DNA of 64,000 bases, taken from Malurus cyaneus samueli (taxonomy: Eukaryota > Chordata > Aves > Passeriformes > Maluridae). The stretch lies in NCBI GenBank assembly GCA_009741485.1, contig CM019218.1, positions 50,843,220 through 50,907,219 of the forward strand, in the 5' to 3' direction. Shown here in pieces: positions 45,730 through 57,930 of this stretch (its first letter is position 1; each line of letters begins with the position of its first letter). The notes under the pieces are model-generated. The model worked only from the letters and a program-made list of their open reading frames with translations, was not told the DNA's origin and did not search any database. The position numbers were made by a program, and so were the translations under genes.

Positions 45730-46089
45730 CCTGCCTGGGGACAGAAAGAGGGGTGGGAGATGGGCAGCAGGGTCCCCTCCCCAGCCTGACACCAGGAGAG
45801 ACCCCTAAAACCACCACTGGCACTTCTCCAGCCTGCAGGCACCCAGGGGACACGAGCTGGCAGGTACCCCCAAATCATCCCTGTGGGATTAAGGGATCTG
45901 GAGCTAAACTGGGCCAGGGGAAAAGGGAAAGGAATGGGGTGCAGAGGGTGGGTTACAGCTGGTGAGGGGATGGGGTTGGGGTCCCAGCGCTGGAAGCGGT
46001 TGCAGGCAGGTGCTGCCAGGCCAGGGACACAGCCCAGGACAGGGTGGAAAGCCCACCCTCTTGACCCCATCCCTCTGGGCTGCCCTTAC

Positions 46090-46400
46090 CTTCATCCAGA
46101 GATGGGAGGAGCCCGGACACCTCTGCCCGCTGCTCCCTGCGGAGGGAATCCCGGGTAAACCCTAAAGAAACTCAGGCAGCACCGGCAGAGTCCCACCCCC
46201 CAGGCTCCCCCAGCCCCCTCGGTGGGGCTGCTCCGGACCTGGGTCCTTCCCGAGCATCCTCCACCGCCTGCTCCGTCCCCGTCCCGCTGAGCCCCGGCCG
46301 AGCCGCCCCTCCGCTCCGCTCCGCTGCTGCCGCTGCTGCCCCGCAGAGCCGCCACACAGGACCCGCCGAAGCCGTTTCCAGCCAGCAATGAGTCACCAGC
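46090..46400 (-). promoter_or_regulatory. 5' exon and CpG promoter region of the IRAG-like gene
   Basis: An exon 46136-46090 (EQRAEVSGLLPSLDEG in frame with the next exon) is preceded by a CpG-dense block with gctccgctccgctgctgccg repeats at about 46260-46370. Transcription probably begins there. A T tract at 46431-46463 lies just upstream. Confidence 0.5.
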
Positions 46401-46463
46401 CCACTGCCGTGCTTTGCCTCAGCACTGTCTTTTTTTCTTTTTTTTTTTTTTTTTTTTTTTTTT

Positions 46464-49400
46464 GCCCTGGCTGCCAAGCGGACCTCACCCGAGCCGGCCT
46501 CTCTCAGCATCACAACAACCCCAGCAGCCGACAGAGCCCAGGCACCGTCTCATGTCACCCCCAGGGGGATGAAGACCCCCTAAAAGTGCGCTGGGACTGG
46601 TTCATCACCCCAAAACTCCGTCCTGGGTGCCAGGAAGGCTGGCAGCTCTGTGAGCAGGGTGCTGGAGGCCACCGGGGATGGCAGGTCACCAGGGCATGGG
46701 GACACACGGGCTACTAAAGAGACCCCGCACTGGAGCCCAGCACCCAACTGGGAGAGGGTTGGAACCCCCAAACTTTTACGCCTGTCTCTGGAAAAAGCTG
46801 CAGCAGGGCTTTTTCCTCCCCTCCCAGCCAGCCTGAGAGCAGTGGCTGCAGGAGAAGGAGCCACCGTGCCAAAACGACGCTCAATGTCCCTTGCCTGGCA
46901 CTGCCACCACTGTCGCAGCCCTGCCAGCACCCCGAGAGCCACCGGGTGAGCTTTTTGAGCGGAGTTTTTTGGGCACCAACCTGCGGGGTGAGGGGCTGGG
47001 TCGGCAGCCTGTCCTCTGCCGCTGCCGCCGCCTCCGCCCCTGTCCCTGCGCCTCCTCCTCCCCCTGTCCCGCCGAGGTCCCTTCGAGTGGCTTCATCCGT
47101 GAAGTGCAGAGGCTCCAGCACCAGCACACCTATCGTGAGAGACCCGCGTTAGCTTCACGCAGACGGAGAACGCCTCTAAATGTTGTATTTTTAAAGCGTT
47201 TTCTCACCCAGCAGGAGCTTCGAGCTCCTCTGCTCAGCGTGGAGGCATCTGCGGGGAAAGAGGTGGGGACACCCCCTAAAATTCAGGAGCAAGCTGGTGG
47301 GATCTGGGCAGCCACGGAGCGAGGCAGATGAGAAATTCAAGACAAGCCTCATTTCTGGGCAGGGCTGAGGATGGGTTTTCCTGCTCGCCACCCCCATTTC
47401 CTTCCCCCGGGGCAATCCTGGTTTTGAGCCGGTGTTGTGGGTCACCTCCGAATTTGCAGCCACCACCCAGCTGGCAGGGGAACCCCCGAGCTCCCAGAGA
47501 GACAAACATAAAACATTTCAGAATCTAAGGGAGATTGGGTGGCTCATTTAAGCTGTTTTACGATGTTTATAGAATTGAAGGTGCAGAAAGTCCACAGAGT
47601 CCCTCTCCCAGCCCCGTCTAAAGTCGCTGTGCAGAGGGGACTGTCCCACAGTGACTTCTCAGAGACTGTTCCCACATATGGGACAAAAAGGGGAATTTTT
47701 TTTTTGTCCAGGATAGGAAATGAAGGAGAAATCTACTGGGACAGAGAGCAGGAACTGTGCAAAGCCTTGGCCAAGTCAGTCCAGCACACCCCAGCACCAA
47801 GCAGGGCCATCACCCAGCCCCCAGAGCCTGTTCAGCCCCGATGAAAGTGTAAAAAGCAGCACTTGGCACCTGTCAAAACCAGCACATTTCACTCCTGGAC
47901 ATTGGGAATTGTCGCTGAGAAAAGGGGCGCCTCGGGAGCCCCTGGCCAGCAGGAATCAGCCGAACCCATCACACCAGCGATCATCAGAGTGCTCTGGAGG
48001 GCTGGACCCTGCTGCAAAGTGCCCAATCCATCTCAGCCACGGCAGACCCTGCTAAATGCTGCTTTCCCCACCTCTGCCAGCCTCACAGGCACTCACCCCT
48101 TGTCTTTGTGTTACAGATGGGGAAGGTACGAGGCACGCAGCTGGTTTAGCATAAGGAACCCCCTGGGAAGCCAAACCGGGCGCTTTCCCTCGACTCGGCG
48201 GCCACCAAACGCTCCCCGGGGCATCGTTACCTGCCTGAACTCCTCTCAAGCAGCCGAGAGCAGACGCTGGGGCCACTCAGCCGGGAGCCGGCACTCAGCT
48301 CTGTGGGGTCCCCGGCAGCCCCGGGAGGGGACAGGGGACACGGTCGGTGGCTCGGGGGTGCCGGGGCCCCGCACGGCGCTCGCTGCCGGCGGCAGAGCCT
48401 CCCCGCGGGGCACGGCAACCGCATCTGGCGTGACGGAGCTGCCAGGGGCGAGCCCGGCGAGAGAAGCCCTTTAAAGGAGATGCCGGAGAGCGGCCGGGAG
48501 CTCCCTGCGCGGTCCGCAGGTGGCCGGGAAACCTCGGCGGGGTCAGACCCTGCACCCGCTCCGGGGAGGGGACAGAGCTGGGGGCGACCAGCGCTGCTCC
48601 TTCTGTGCCCGCCGAGCAGAGCAGAGCAGAGCAGTTTCGGCATCACCCTGGCAGGAGGCTCAGGGCAGGGTGGTGGCACTCGGGGGCGATGGGGGATCGC
48701 CCCTGTGCTTTCATGGGGGGCACAGCGCCAGGCTAAATCAGGCTGGCTGAGGAGGAGCCTCTGGAGCAGCTTTGATGATGCAGGGAAGCTGTTCTGTCCA
48801 GAACCCCACCCCTCCTGGCCCTCTCAGCAGCCCCACTTTCCCCCTGGCCATCACCCCATTGCCCATCCCCGGCCCAAGCCCTTTGCTCCAATCCATCCCA
48901 TTCTCTAAAGCCGCTTTCTTCCCCTAATGAGCTTACCGATGCTCAGCACTGCCAGGAGGCAGCTGCTGTCACCCCCCGTGCCCAGGGACCCCAGTGGGGT
49001 CTGCAAAACCCCCTAAAACCCTGAGAGGGCAAACAGCAGCTCCAGGGCAGGCTTGGCCCGGCCTCTGACCCCTGCCAGAGTGAGAGCCCAGAACGTGGCT
49101 CCAGGGGGGTACAAAACACGGGAGTAGAGGATGGACACCTCTGCAGAGAGCCCCAGATTCCTCCCCGGGGCAGCAGCTGGCACAGGGGACAGATCGAGCC
49201 CCATGGCCTCAGCTCTGTGCCCTACAGGGGACACAGCCCCAGGGACACCGTTACACCGGTGCCTCCATCCCCTCCCACGCTCAGGGGAGGGGCAGTAAGA
49301 GGCAATGCCCCTGTTCACAAACCACCCCCTTCAAAAGCCTCTAAAAGCATTTACTAAAAGGGATTTTTAGGCATTCTCATTTTTAACCTGGGAGCATCTA

Positions 49401-52310
49401 AACGGTGACTGCAATCTAGGCATGACAGAGCCTCACACAAGGAAAAGTACCTGTTCAGCAGGGAGGAACAATTCTGCTGGGAGATGTCCAGCCCAGCGGG
49501 GTGAGAGGCAGCACAGGGTTCTGGCTTTGTCCCCCGTTCTCCTTCCAGCAAGGTCCCTCACAGCAGTGACAGCATCTGCCAGGGCTCCTGAAGCTGAGCT
49601 GGAGCTCAGATCACACAGAGTGTGGTCATCTGGATTATCCACTTCTTGGAAGAAAGCTGCTCAGACTGACACTGGCTGCTACCACTGATGTAGCAAGCGT
49701 GATTTACAGGTCTGTGCAGGGGCCCAACCACAAAACAGCACCCCAGCCCTCCCTCAAATTCACCTTTCTGTGGCCCTGGCCTCGTCCCCAGCTGACAGGG
49801 ACCTGGCAGCCACCAGGCTATCCAAGAGAGAACACAATTCTTGTTTTATGATTAAAAGGTTGTTGGCAAAAAACCCCAAACAGATGAGAAGGAAAAGCGC
49901 TCGTTCTTTTTATTCAGTTTTAAATCTCAAGTTAAAAAAATAAACATTGCTGAGCCTCCCCAAGAGCAGTTCAGGCTCACATTTGGGTGTCAGAGTCTCC
50001 AGGTTTGCAGGCAGAATGGCATCAGCATGTTGGGGATTACACACAGGGATTAAGGGGCTGTCACTGGACACGCAGGTACCGCTGGGGACAGTGGGGTGAC
50101 CCTGACACTGCTGCAAGAGGGGACACAGCAACGACCTGGAGCTCCTGTTTGGAGAGAGGCAGCCTCTCAGGGGATGGAGCTGGACCATTTTTAGGAAAGC
50201 TGCTGAGTTTTAGCCTTTTTTAGCTAAGCTTTTTAGCATTAGCCTTTTCCAACAAGGTGCTGCATGGCCCAAGGCTGCCTCATGGCTCTGATGTCTGGTG
50301 TTTAACATCCGTGGACCCCACACCTTGCTCACCCCAAAGTTCTCTGCTGCAGCCCCAAGAAGGCACCTGGGGGGTGGAGGGATCACCTTGTCATGAAATT
50401 GGTTAAAAAATCACTGTGGAGGGTGTGGAGGCAGCAAAAGGCACAGACAACCCATGCAAGTGCATATGATGAATTTCCTTCAAAAAAACCCCAAGAACTA
50501 CCGGGCCAAAAAGGGAATTCCCCTCTGTACCGTGAAGGAAGTAAAACTCTAAAAACTGAAGAGGAAGCAGGTAAGGAACCATTGTCAAGTGAACTGTGAT
50601 CAAAGTGGCTGAAAAGCACACACTGCCTTCTGCCTGCAGCCTAGGAAAGGTCTCAGAGCATTCCCTTCACCAACACCAGGACAAGGACAGAGCCAGCCCT
50701 GGCTCAGAGCATTCCCTTCACCAACACCAGGACAAGGACAGAGCCAGCCCTGGCTCAGAGCATTCCTTTCACCAACACCAGGACAAGGACAGAGCCAGCC
50801 CTGGTGCTCTGCCACCCTTGGCCAAGGCTCTGTTGAACTATAAAATCTGAATGATGTTTTATGCTGCATCCACCTCTCTGTGCTGTTCAGGATGGGTTTT
50901 AAAGCTCTTGACAGGGTCAAGGAGAGTCAAAAGTGAAGCTTTGTGTGGGTGCTGCCAGCCTCCACATTAATAAGCATTCTTCCACCAGCGAGTGTAACAT
51001 CTCCAGGGTTTGCTCCCAATTCTCCTCTCATGATTTGATTCCTGCATCTACACCTCAGAGGAACCCACAGCACACAATAAACTCCAGCAAGAGCAAAACC
51101 AGGGCTAAAAAGGCTCTTTCCATGAGAGGCCACCTCCATGTGACCAACAGCCACAGACAGACAGAACACTGGGGACAATGACACTGAGGTCACTCGGTAG
51201 AAGCTCTGCAGGGAAACTGCAAAGATCAGAGCCTGCTACCTAATAAAGCCAGAAGAGCAGGCTTAGACCTTGATGATCATGGCACAATTTCTATTTATGT
51301 CACATTTCGGGCAGCCCTACAATAGCTTCACTATCCTCAGCCACTAACTCACTGGAATGCAAACACATCAACAATCCGGCTCCCTGGAGGTTTCTGTCCT
51401 CCAGCTAATGCGGACTTTGAAGCCTCATCAGTCCTCTGTCACCTAAAATAGCTTAAGGGATTCTTATATAAAGAAATCTGTGCTCTCAGCCTTTAAGAGT
51501 GTCACCTAATGCTTCAGAGGTTCCTTCCTCTGGCTGGATCTAAGCATTAACGAGCGAACCTGAAGCGGCCATGTGTCACACCTGCATGTTTTAATTCCCC
51601 TTCTCCCTTTGTAAATGTTTATGGATTTTTAAGCAACTCCTGAAGTATGCAATTCTTCAAAACCTCCATTAAAACCCTAACACTACCTCTCTACACACCC
51701 TCTCCCAGACTTTTCTTCCCAGTTCTTGGGTCAGGAGGTGCCTAGATGAGGTTTCCAGTGAGTATTTTCAATACAGGTTAGAATTTTGAGCATCATGTTC
51801 TATTAGGACAATGAGAAGTGTCATCATCACCAGAAATGTGTCACACACAGCAGGGCCCTTTGAAGACCCGGCAAACAGGAAAGAAAGGTGGATTTAAAGC
51901 AGAACATTGAAATTTCCCTGCTAAATTCAGCTGGAGTCCAGCTAAATCCCACTCTCCTGCACCCAGAGATCTGTAAATCCCAGCAGATCAGATACACAAA
52001 GCAGCAGCCCAGCCTGCACCGCTCTGAAACCAGCTCAGTTGCTGGGGAGGAATGTGGACGTGCACAGAGCTCGTGCCTTGGAATGAACCAACATAAAATC
52101 ACGATAGTGAATCTGGTCCAGAATTATCAACTTTATGAAGCCTCAAATCAACATTTGTACTCGTTCAGCACCGTGTTTTGGGCAGTGAGAGCTCAGGAGC
52201 TGCCCCATGGGTCGTGTCCTGCCTGGCTCCACAGGACACCCCAAGGCTCCACCTTATTGGGGCCGAGGGAGAACAGACACAGAAACATCTGGAAACACAT
52301 CAATTGTTCA
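46464..52310. other. Intergenic region between the IRAG-like gene and FANCE
   Basis: No coding exon was recognised. CpG-enriched sequence at about 48170-48610 could be an unassigned promoter. A minus-strand AATAAA at 49914-49909 could end a long FANCE 3'UTR or belong to an unseen transcript. The part from 50.8 to 52.1 kb is AT-richer and non-repetitive. Confidence 0.4.
50652..50804. repeat. Tandem repeat, 51 bp x 3
   Basis: Three almost identical units (ctcagagcattcccttcacc, then aacaccaggacaaggacaga, then gccagccctgg) start at 50652, 50703 and 50754. Near-identity implies recent expansion. Confidence 0.93.
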
Positions 52311-52318
52311 ACCAGGAC

Positions 52319-52563
52319 ACCTCTGAGCCCCAGGGAGTGTGGGGCTGGGATGGCACTGCACCTCTGAGCCCCAGGGACTGTGGGGCTGGGATGGCACTGC
52401 ACCTCTGAGCCCCAGGGAGTGTGGGGCTGGGATGGCACTGCACCTCTGAGCCCCAGGGAGTGTGGGGCTGGGATGGCACTGCACCTCTGAGCCCCAGGGA
52501 GTGTGGGGCTGGGATGGCACTGCACCTCTGAGCCCCAGGGACTGTGGGGCTGGGATGGCACTG
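52319..52563. repeat. Tandem repeat, 41 bp x 6, downstream of FANCE
   Basis: Six nearly identical units of cctctgagccccagggagtg followed by tggggctgggatggcactgca differ only at gagtg versus gactg. The array lies about 290 bases past the FANCE stop. Confidence 0.93.
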
Positions 52564-52853
52564 CCCAGCAGGAGCCCCCTCACAGCAGGGAACAGGGTCC
52601 CCCCACTCTTAGGGTCCCAGTGTGGGGGAACACCCCGAGGGTTCAGCTGTGGCTGCTGCTGGCAGTGAGTGTCCTCCACGCAGGGAAGCTGTCACCTCAC
52701 GGTTCCTGCTGGTGCTCACCTGAGAAAAGATGACAGAAATGCAGAAGAGGAAAGCACTGCCATGCACAGCACGGCACAGCTCCATCCCTGCCCTGGCAGA
52801 GCTCATGGCATCCGTGGCACCTGGGGCAGAGCCTGGAGAGCCCTGTCCCCAGC

Positions 52854-55800
52854 TCACCTGGTCCCTCCCAGCACAGCCTGCAGCGATTTCTTCAGAGCAG
52901 CGTTGCTCCGCTCCAGGACGGCAGCCAGGCTGCTCCGGTGAGCTGGGGTCACCTGGGACAGAGGCAGCACAATCTCAGGGTGCTGCCCTGCCAGGAACCC
53001 ACCCCAGACCCCAGGATGGCTGCAGGCCTGGCTGGTGGCTCAGCAGGAGCTGCAGGATCGAGCCTGGCTCGCTCACCTGGTTCTGGTACCCCGTGAGCAC
53101 GGCTGTCACCAGCCTGGCGTAACCCAGAGATGCAGCAAAGGCTGAGCCCTGCCGGCACAGGGTCAGCACCAGCAGATCCAAGAGCTCAGCGGGCAGCTCC
53201 TCCTGGAAAACATCCAGGAGAGGGACAGGAGAGCTCCACAGGTCCTTGCTGCAGCACTGCTGGAGGCAGCAAGGAAACCCAGGGCACGAGGTGAGCACTG
53301 CCTCACCTGCCGCCCCAGCACAGCCTGCAGCACCGGCAGCAGCTTCTCCGACAAAGGCACCTCCAGGACCTGGCTGGAAGGACAGGGAAGGGGAAAGGTG
53401 CTGCCCCACAGCCCTGCTGGTGCTCCTGGAGCAGCTGGACCCTTCCAGGCATGAGTGAGGCTGAAGTAGAGCTCACAGTGGACCGGTTACAGTCCACCCT
53501 GTAACCTCCTTACCTCAGCACCAGCTGCACAGAGTGCGGCTCCAGGCACTCCTCCACCAGCTCACACAGCAGCTTGGTCTGCTCAGCACCTGCACGGGCA
53601 AAGCAGCAGGGGAGAGCCTCCAGAGGCTGCCAAATCCACGGGGATGTGCCTGGCACCCCTTCACACTGGTGTCTGTCCCAGTCAGGACAGGCAGAACCCA
53701 TGCAGTGCCCCCTTCTACTGCTCAGGATGATCCTGCTGCCTTTGCCCATCTGCAGCAAGGGCTTAAACAGCACCAGACTCTGGGAAAAGGGGATGCCACA
53801 TATGGATTCACCTTCTCCTCATGCCAACAGAGCCACCCTGGGGCAGTTCTGACCCCAGCATTAGGAGCTGTCAGGAGATCTCCAGTCATGGAAAGGTGGG
53901 AGCTGTCCTTTGGGAAAACTGAAACTCGAAGCATGTCTGGCCAACCCTCCCATTCCATCTCAGGCATCTGTAAATCACCTCCCAACCCAACCCTGGGTGT
54001 TCACCCACCCAGAAAGAAACAGCACCACACCTCCCCTGGCTCCTAACACACATTCCATGTGACAGACACCTCCCAGGACACAGCATCCTGCAGCTGGGGC
54101 CCCTCTCCAGCTCCCAGAACCCAGCACACCTTCCCCTGGCTCCTGCAGCACCGCAGCCAGCAGCACACGGCAGAGGGGATGGGAGTACTTGGAGCAAAAC
54201 GAAGTGAGGGCAGCCATGAGGTGTCGGGAGGGCGGCTGGGTGAGGGACAGGACCTAGGGATGGAAAAAGAAGGGTGGAAAAGGGGACAGTGGAGAGGGGG
54301 ACAGGGAGCAGGGATCCCCTGCTGCTCTGGCACGTACTCGCCTGAGGAAGAGCTGCTCTGCCAGGATGGCTGCGCTGGTGTAGCTGAGCTCGGGGGTCAG
54401 AGGCAGCAGCCAGCTGCAGAAACGCACCAGGAAGGGCTCTGGGCACGTGGAGAGCTGCAGGAAGGAGCACAGCCCCTCGAGCTGGGGGTGCCAGAGTGGA
54501 GGGGACATCAGGGACAGTGGCAGGACCCCCGCAGTGGCTGCAGTAGGGATGCTGGGGCTCACCTGGTGGGGAGAGCAGGAGCTCAGGATGCTCAGCTCAG
54601 GTGGGGCGCTCAGCTCGGAGTGCTGGAGGGACACACAGCCCTGAGTAATGCACTGAACAAACCACCCCACAAAAACACAGCTCCAGGGCATCTCCCTTCC
54701 CTGCCCGTGGGGCAGTGCTGAGCCCACAGGCTGCCCCTCACTCAGCAAGGGACAGCAGTATCCCAGACCAGAGGAGGTGACAACAGGGCTTTTACCCTGA
54801 TCCAGCTGGCCCAGTAAAACCACCCCCTTTTCCACCCCTTCTGAGCCCCTGGCACAGCCCATTCAGAGCAGCAGCTCCAGAAGAGACAAGAAGCAACCAC
54901 TCACACTGGACTCCTGCAGCAGCAGCATTTTCAGCCTCTGCCCGTGCACCTGAGGGAAATGAGATGAAGGAATGGCAATCAGACTCTAAAGGCTCATTAG
55001 CTGCAAGGGGAGAGCAAACCCTACCCAGTACCTGGACAAAGGACTGGACCTCTGCTGCCAGCTCTGTCTGGGAAATCTTCTTTTGCTCCCCCGCTGCATC
55101 CTGCTGGGAGCTGTCCAGAACAGCTCTGTCTGTGCTCTGAGGAGATGTGCTGTCCCCTGAAGGCTCCTGGGGCACCTCCTGTGCCACCCCTGCCACATCC
55201 CCACATTCCTGGGATCCTGGGAGCTCAAAGGCCACCTCCTCCAGCAGCATCCTCTTTCCTTCTCTCCCACTGTCCTGCTCCACACTCTCCTCCGACGCTT
55301 TCTTGCGCTTCCCACCTTGAGGCACACTGTCAGCAGCATCAGGCTGCTTGCTGAAGCACCAGTTCGATTTTCTTTGCCCCTCTTCTGCTTTCTTCTGGGC
55401 AATTTTCTGGCACAGACCACTAAGCTGCTGCTGGCATGCAGCAGACAGGGGAGTGGGAGGTGGGAATTCACCCTGTGCCCTGTGTCCCTGACGGAGCAGA
55501 TGCCCCAGTGCCCGCACCCAGGGATCCACATGGGAATCCTTCTCCACAGCCTGGAGCAGCTGGACCAGGCAGTCCCCTGGCACCACATCCCTCACCACCA
55601 GGAGCAGGGAGAGGAGGTTTCTCTGGCACACAACGGGCAGCAGCAGCAGCCGTGGCTTGCTGGGTAAGGAGAGAAAAAAAAAAGGCAACTCGTGAGAGCA
55701 AATCTCCATGTGCTGGCTCCAACCTGCCCCGTGGAACGGAATCACACAGCACCAGGGAGCAAAGGGAGGCAATGAATGCCTTCACCAGCTTCTGCAGACA

Positions 55801-56200
55801 CAAGCTGGGACACCAGCGGGTCACCACAAGCTGGGACACCAGCGGGTTGCTGCTGGAACCCCAATTTCACGTATGGACTGCTGCACTGGGGGAAGCGGTT
55901 GCGCTCTCCCAAATTGTGCACCGAACACGCAAAATTCACCCCCAAACCCCGAGTTTTAGAAACGCATCCGACTCACACAGCCAGGGTGTCGTGTGGCCCC
56001 TCCAGCGCGGGCTCCTCGGCGCACAGGGCTGCGCTCAGAGCCTGCCAGGGGAACGCCTGGCCCGGCCCCTCGCCGGGCTGGCCCCGCTGCAGCAGCCGGA
56101 GCGCGGCCATCGCCCCGCCGGGCCCCGAGCACAGAGCGTGCAGCAGGAGGCGGCACGGCCGCGGGGAGCCCTGCAGCCAGCGCCGACACCGCGGATCCAT
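52854..56200 (-). CDS. FANCE: FANCE, Fanconi anaemia core-complex subunit
   Basis: FANCE links the Fanconi anaemia core complex to FANCD2 for monoubiquitination during interstrand crosslink repair in the nucleus. Ten minus-strand exons: 56200-55977, 55659-55032, 54949-54905, 54622-54563, 54481-54338, 54253-54130, 53589-53514, 53373-53307, 53202-53077, 52952-52854; all phases fit and give 530 residues (human 536). The N-terminal part has VVCQRNLLSLLLVV and a central low-complexity segment with a GGKRKK basic patch. The C-terminal helical repeat domain that binds FANCD2 is clear: LSSCSPHQLEGLCSFLQL, LTPELSYTSAAILAEQLFLRR, LMAALTSFCSKYSHPLCRVLL, then ALKKSLQAVLGGTR at the end. The stop TGA overlaps a GTGAGC sequence that could be read as a donor. 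The start MDPRCRRWLQG is the first in-frame ATG. Confidence 0.93.
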
Positions 56201-56224
56201 CGGCCCGGAGGGGGCTGCACAGAC

Positions 56225-56905
56225 CCTGCGGGACACGGGACAGCGGGACACGGTCACGGACATGGGGACACGGGACACGGACATGGGACACGGGGACAGC
56301 GGGACACGGTCACAGACATGGGGACAGCCGGACACAGGCACGGACACGGGGACAGCGGGACACGGTCACAGACATGGGGACAGCCGGACACGGGAAACAC
56401 CGGGGAGTGCCGGACACAGGAAACACACACGGGACAGCGGGACACGGTCACGGACATGGGGACAAGCTGGACACGGGCATACACACGGGACAGCGGGACA
56501 CGGTCACAGACATGGGGACACGGACACAGGCACGGACACGGGGACAGCCGGAACGAAACACCGGGAGTGCTGGACACAGGAAACACACACGGGAACAGCC
56601 AGACACGGTCACGGATACAGCGCGACACGGGGCACACACACGGGGACAGCCGGACACGGTCACGGACATGGGGACAGCCGGACACCGGACACATCGGGGA
56701 CAGCCGGACACGGGAAACACACATCGGGGACAGTCGGACACGGGGCACACACACAGGGAACAGCCGGACACCGGACACATCGGGGACAGCTGGACACAGG
56801 AAACACACACGGGGGACAGCCGGACACGGGCACACCGGAGACAGCAGAACACGGGGCACGCATACGGGGACAACCGGACAAGGGGAACACCAGGGAGGCA
56901 CGGAA
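56225..56905. repeat. Minisatellite directly upstream of FANCE
   Basis: Tandem gggacagcgggacacggtca and gggacagccggacacgggaa units, with cagacatgggg and aacacacac variants, start about 25 bases before the FANCE ATG and run for nearly 700 bp. Stop-poor units create open frames of up to about 600 codons that are not genes. Confidence 0.92.
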
Positions 56906-57189
56906 CCATCAGGACCTGCACAGCCGTGCTCGGTGCCCATCCCGGCATCAACTTCGGCGGCTGCTTTTACCCGCCTCCCCACCCGAGGATGCGGGAGCAT
57001 CACTGCGATCGCACCCAGCATCCTTCCGTGCCCTCCAACACCCCTTGGCTGGCAGCTCCCCCATCCCATCCCAAGCCCCGCTGCCCTTTCGGGGGGCACT
57101 GCTGGCCGGGGTCTTCCCGCCCCTCCTCTGGCCCCCTGACCCCAAGCACTGCCCCGGTCACTGCGTGGCGCTGGCACCGCCGGCCGCCC

Positions 57190-57385
57190 CCGGGACAGTA
57201 CGGGCACTCACGGGGTCACCGACACTCCGGGTGTCCCGCACACTCACGGTGTCACCGCACACTCACGGCTGTCCCCCCACACTCTCGGGTGTCCCCACAC
57301 ACTCACGCGTGTCCCCGCACACTCTCGGGTGTCCCCACACACTCACGCGTGTCCCCGCACACTCACGGCTGTCACCGCATCCCGG
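57190..57385. repeat. Short minisatellite, ~22-26 bp, between FANCE and the makorin gene
   Basis: Repeated cactcacggtgtcaccgca and cactctcgggtgtccccaca units lie at 57205-57375, next to CpG-rich sequence at 57380-57450 that could be a FANCE promoter element. Confidence 0.8.
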
Positions 57386-57585
57386 CCCCGCCCGCTGCCC
57401 CCGGACCCGAACGCGCCTCTTCCGGCCCCGCCCCCGGGAAACGCAAATTGACCGCGCGCGAACGAACTCATTATGCAAATATCCCTTAAAATCCAGCCCA
57501 AACACCGCCTTTCCCCCCCGCCAGGGGGTGGATTCCCCCAGCCCACGGATCAGGGGCCCCGGAAGAATGAAGCTACACAGCGGAT

Positions 57586-57591
57586 TTTATT
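57586..57591 (-). terminator. Poly(A) signal of the makorin-like gene
   Basis: TTTATT on the plus strand reads AATAAA on the minus strand, about 340 bases after the makorin stop. Confidence 0.65.
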
Positions 57592-57930
57592 TCGTTGTTC
57601 CCGGATTTGAGTAAAAACAGTTTAAAACAGTGACCCCCCTGCTGCCCGGCACCCCAGTCCCGTGGATGTCAGATCCTCCCAGCACCAGCCCAGCCCCACC
57701 CGTGAGTCACTCACGGGCACAGAGTGGGCACCACCAAAGGGGTGAGGGCAGGAGCAGGGGGGCTGTGCCCTGAGTCACCCCTGGTGCAGCGATAAATGCC
57801 AGCCAGCCTGCTTCCCCATCCCATCCCATCCCTGAGTCACCCCAAAAACATGGCAGGAGTCTAAAGCAGAGCCTTTCTGCCTCCCCACAGACGTGTCCCA
57901 ACCCCCAGCAGCGCCCAGGCCCAGCGTGGC

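Noticed and set aside
46172..46513. Minus-strand frame starting MMLREAGSGEV with a poly-Lys run
   Set aside because: The lysines come from the T tract at 46431-46463, and its frame does not join the next IRAG-like exon in phase.
51070..51250. Plus-strand AATAAA motifs at about 51077 and 51242
   Set aside because: No upstream plus-strand exons were found, so they are probably chance occurrences in AT-richer intergenic sequence.
55436..57614. Plus-strand frames of 498-612 codons
   Set aside because: They are shadows of FANCE exons on the opposite strand joined to the FANCE-upstream minisatellite.
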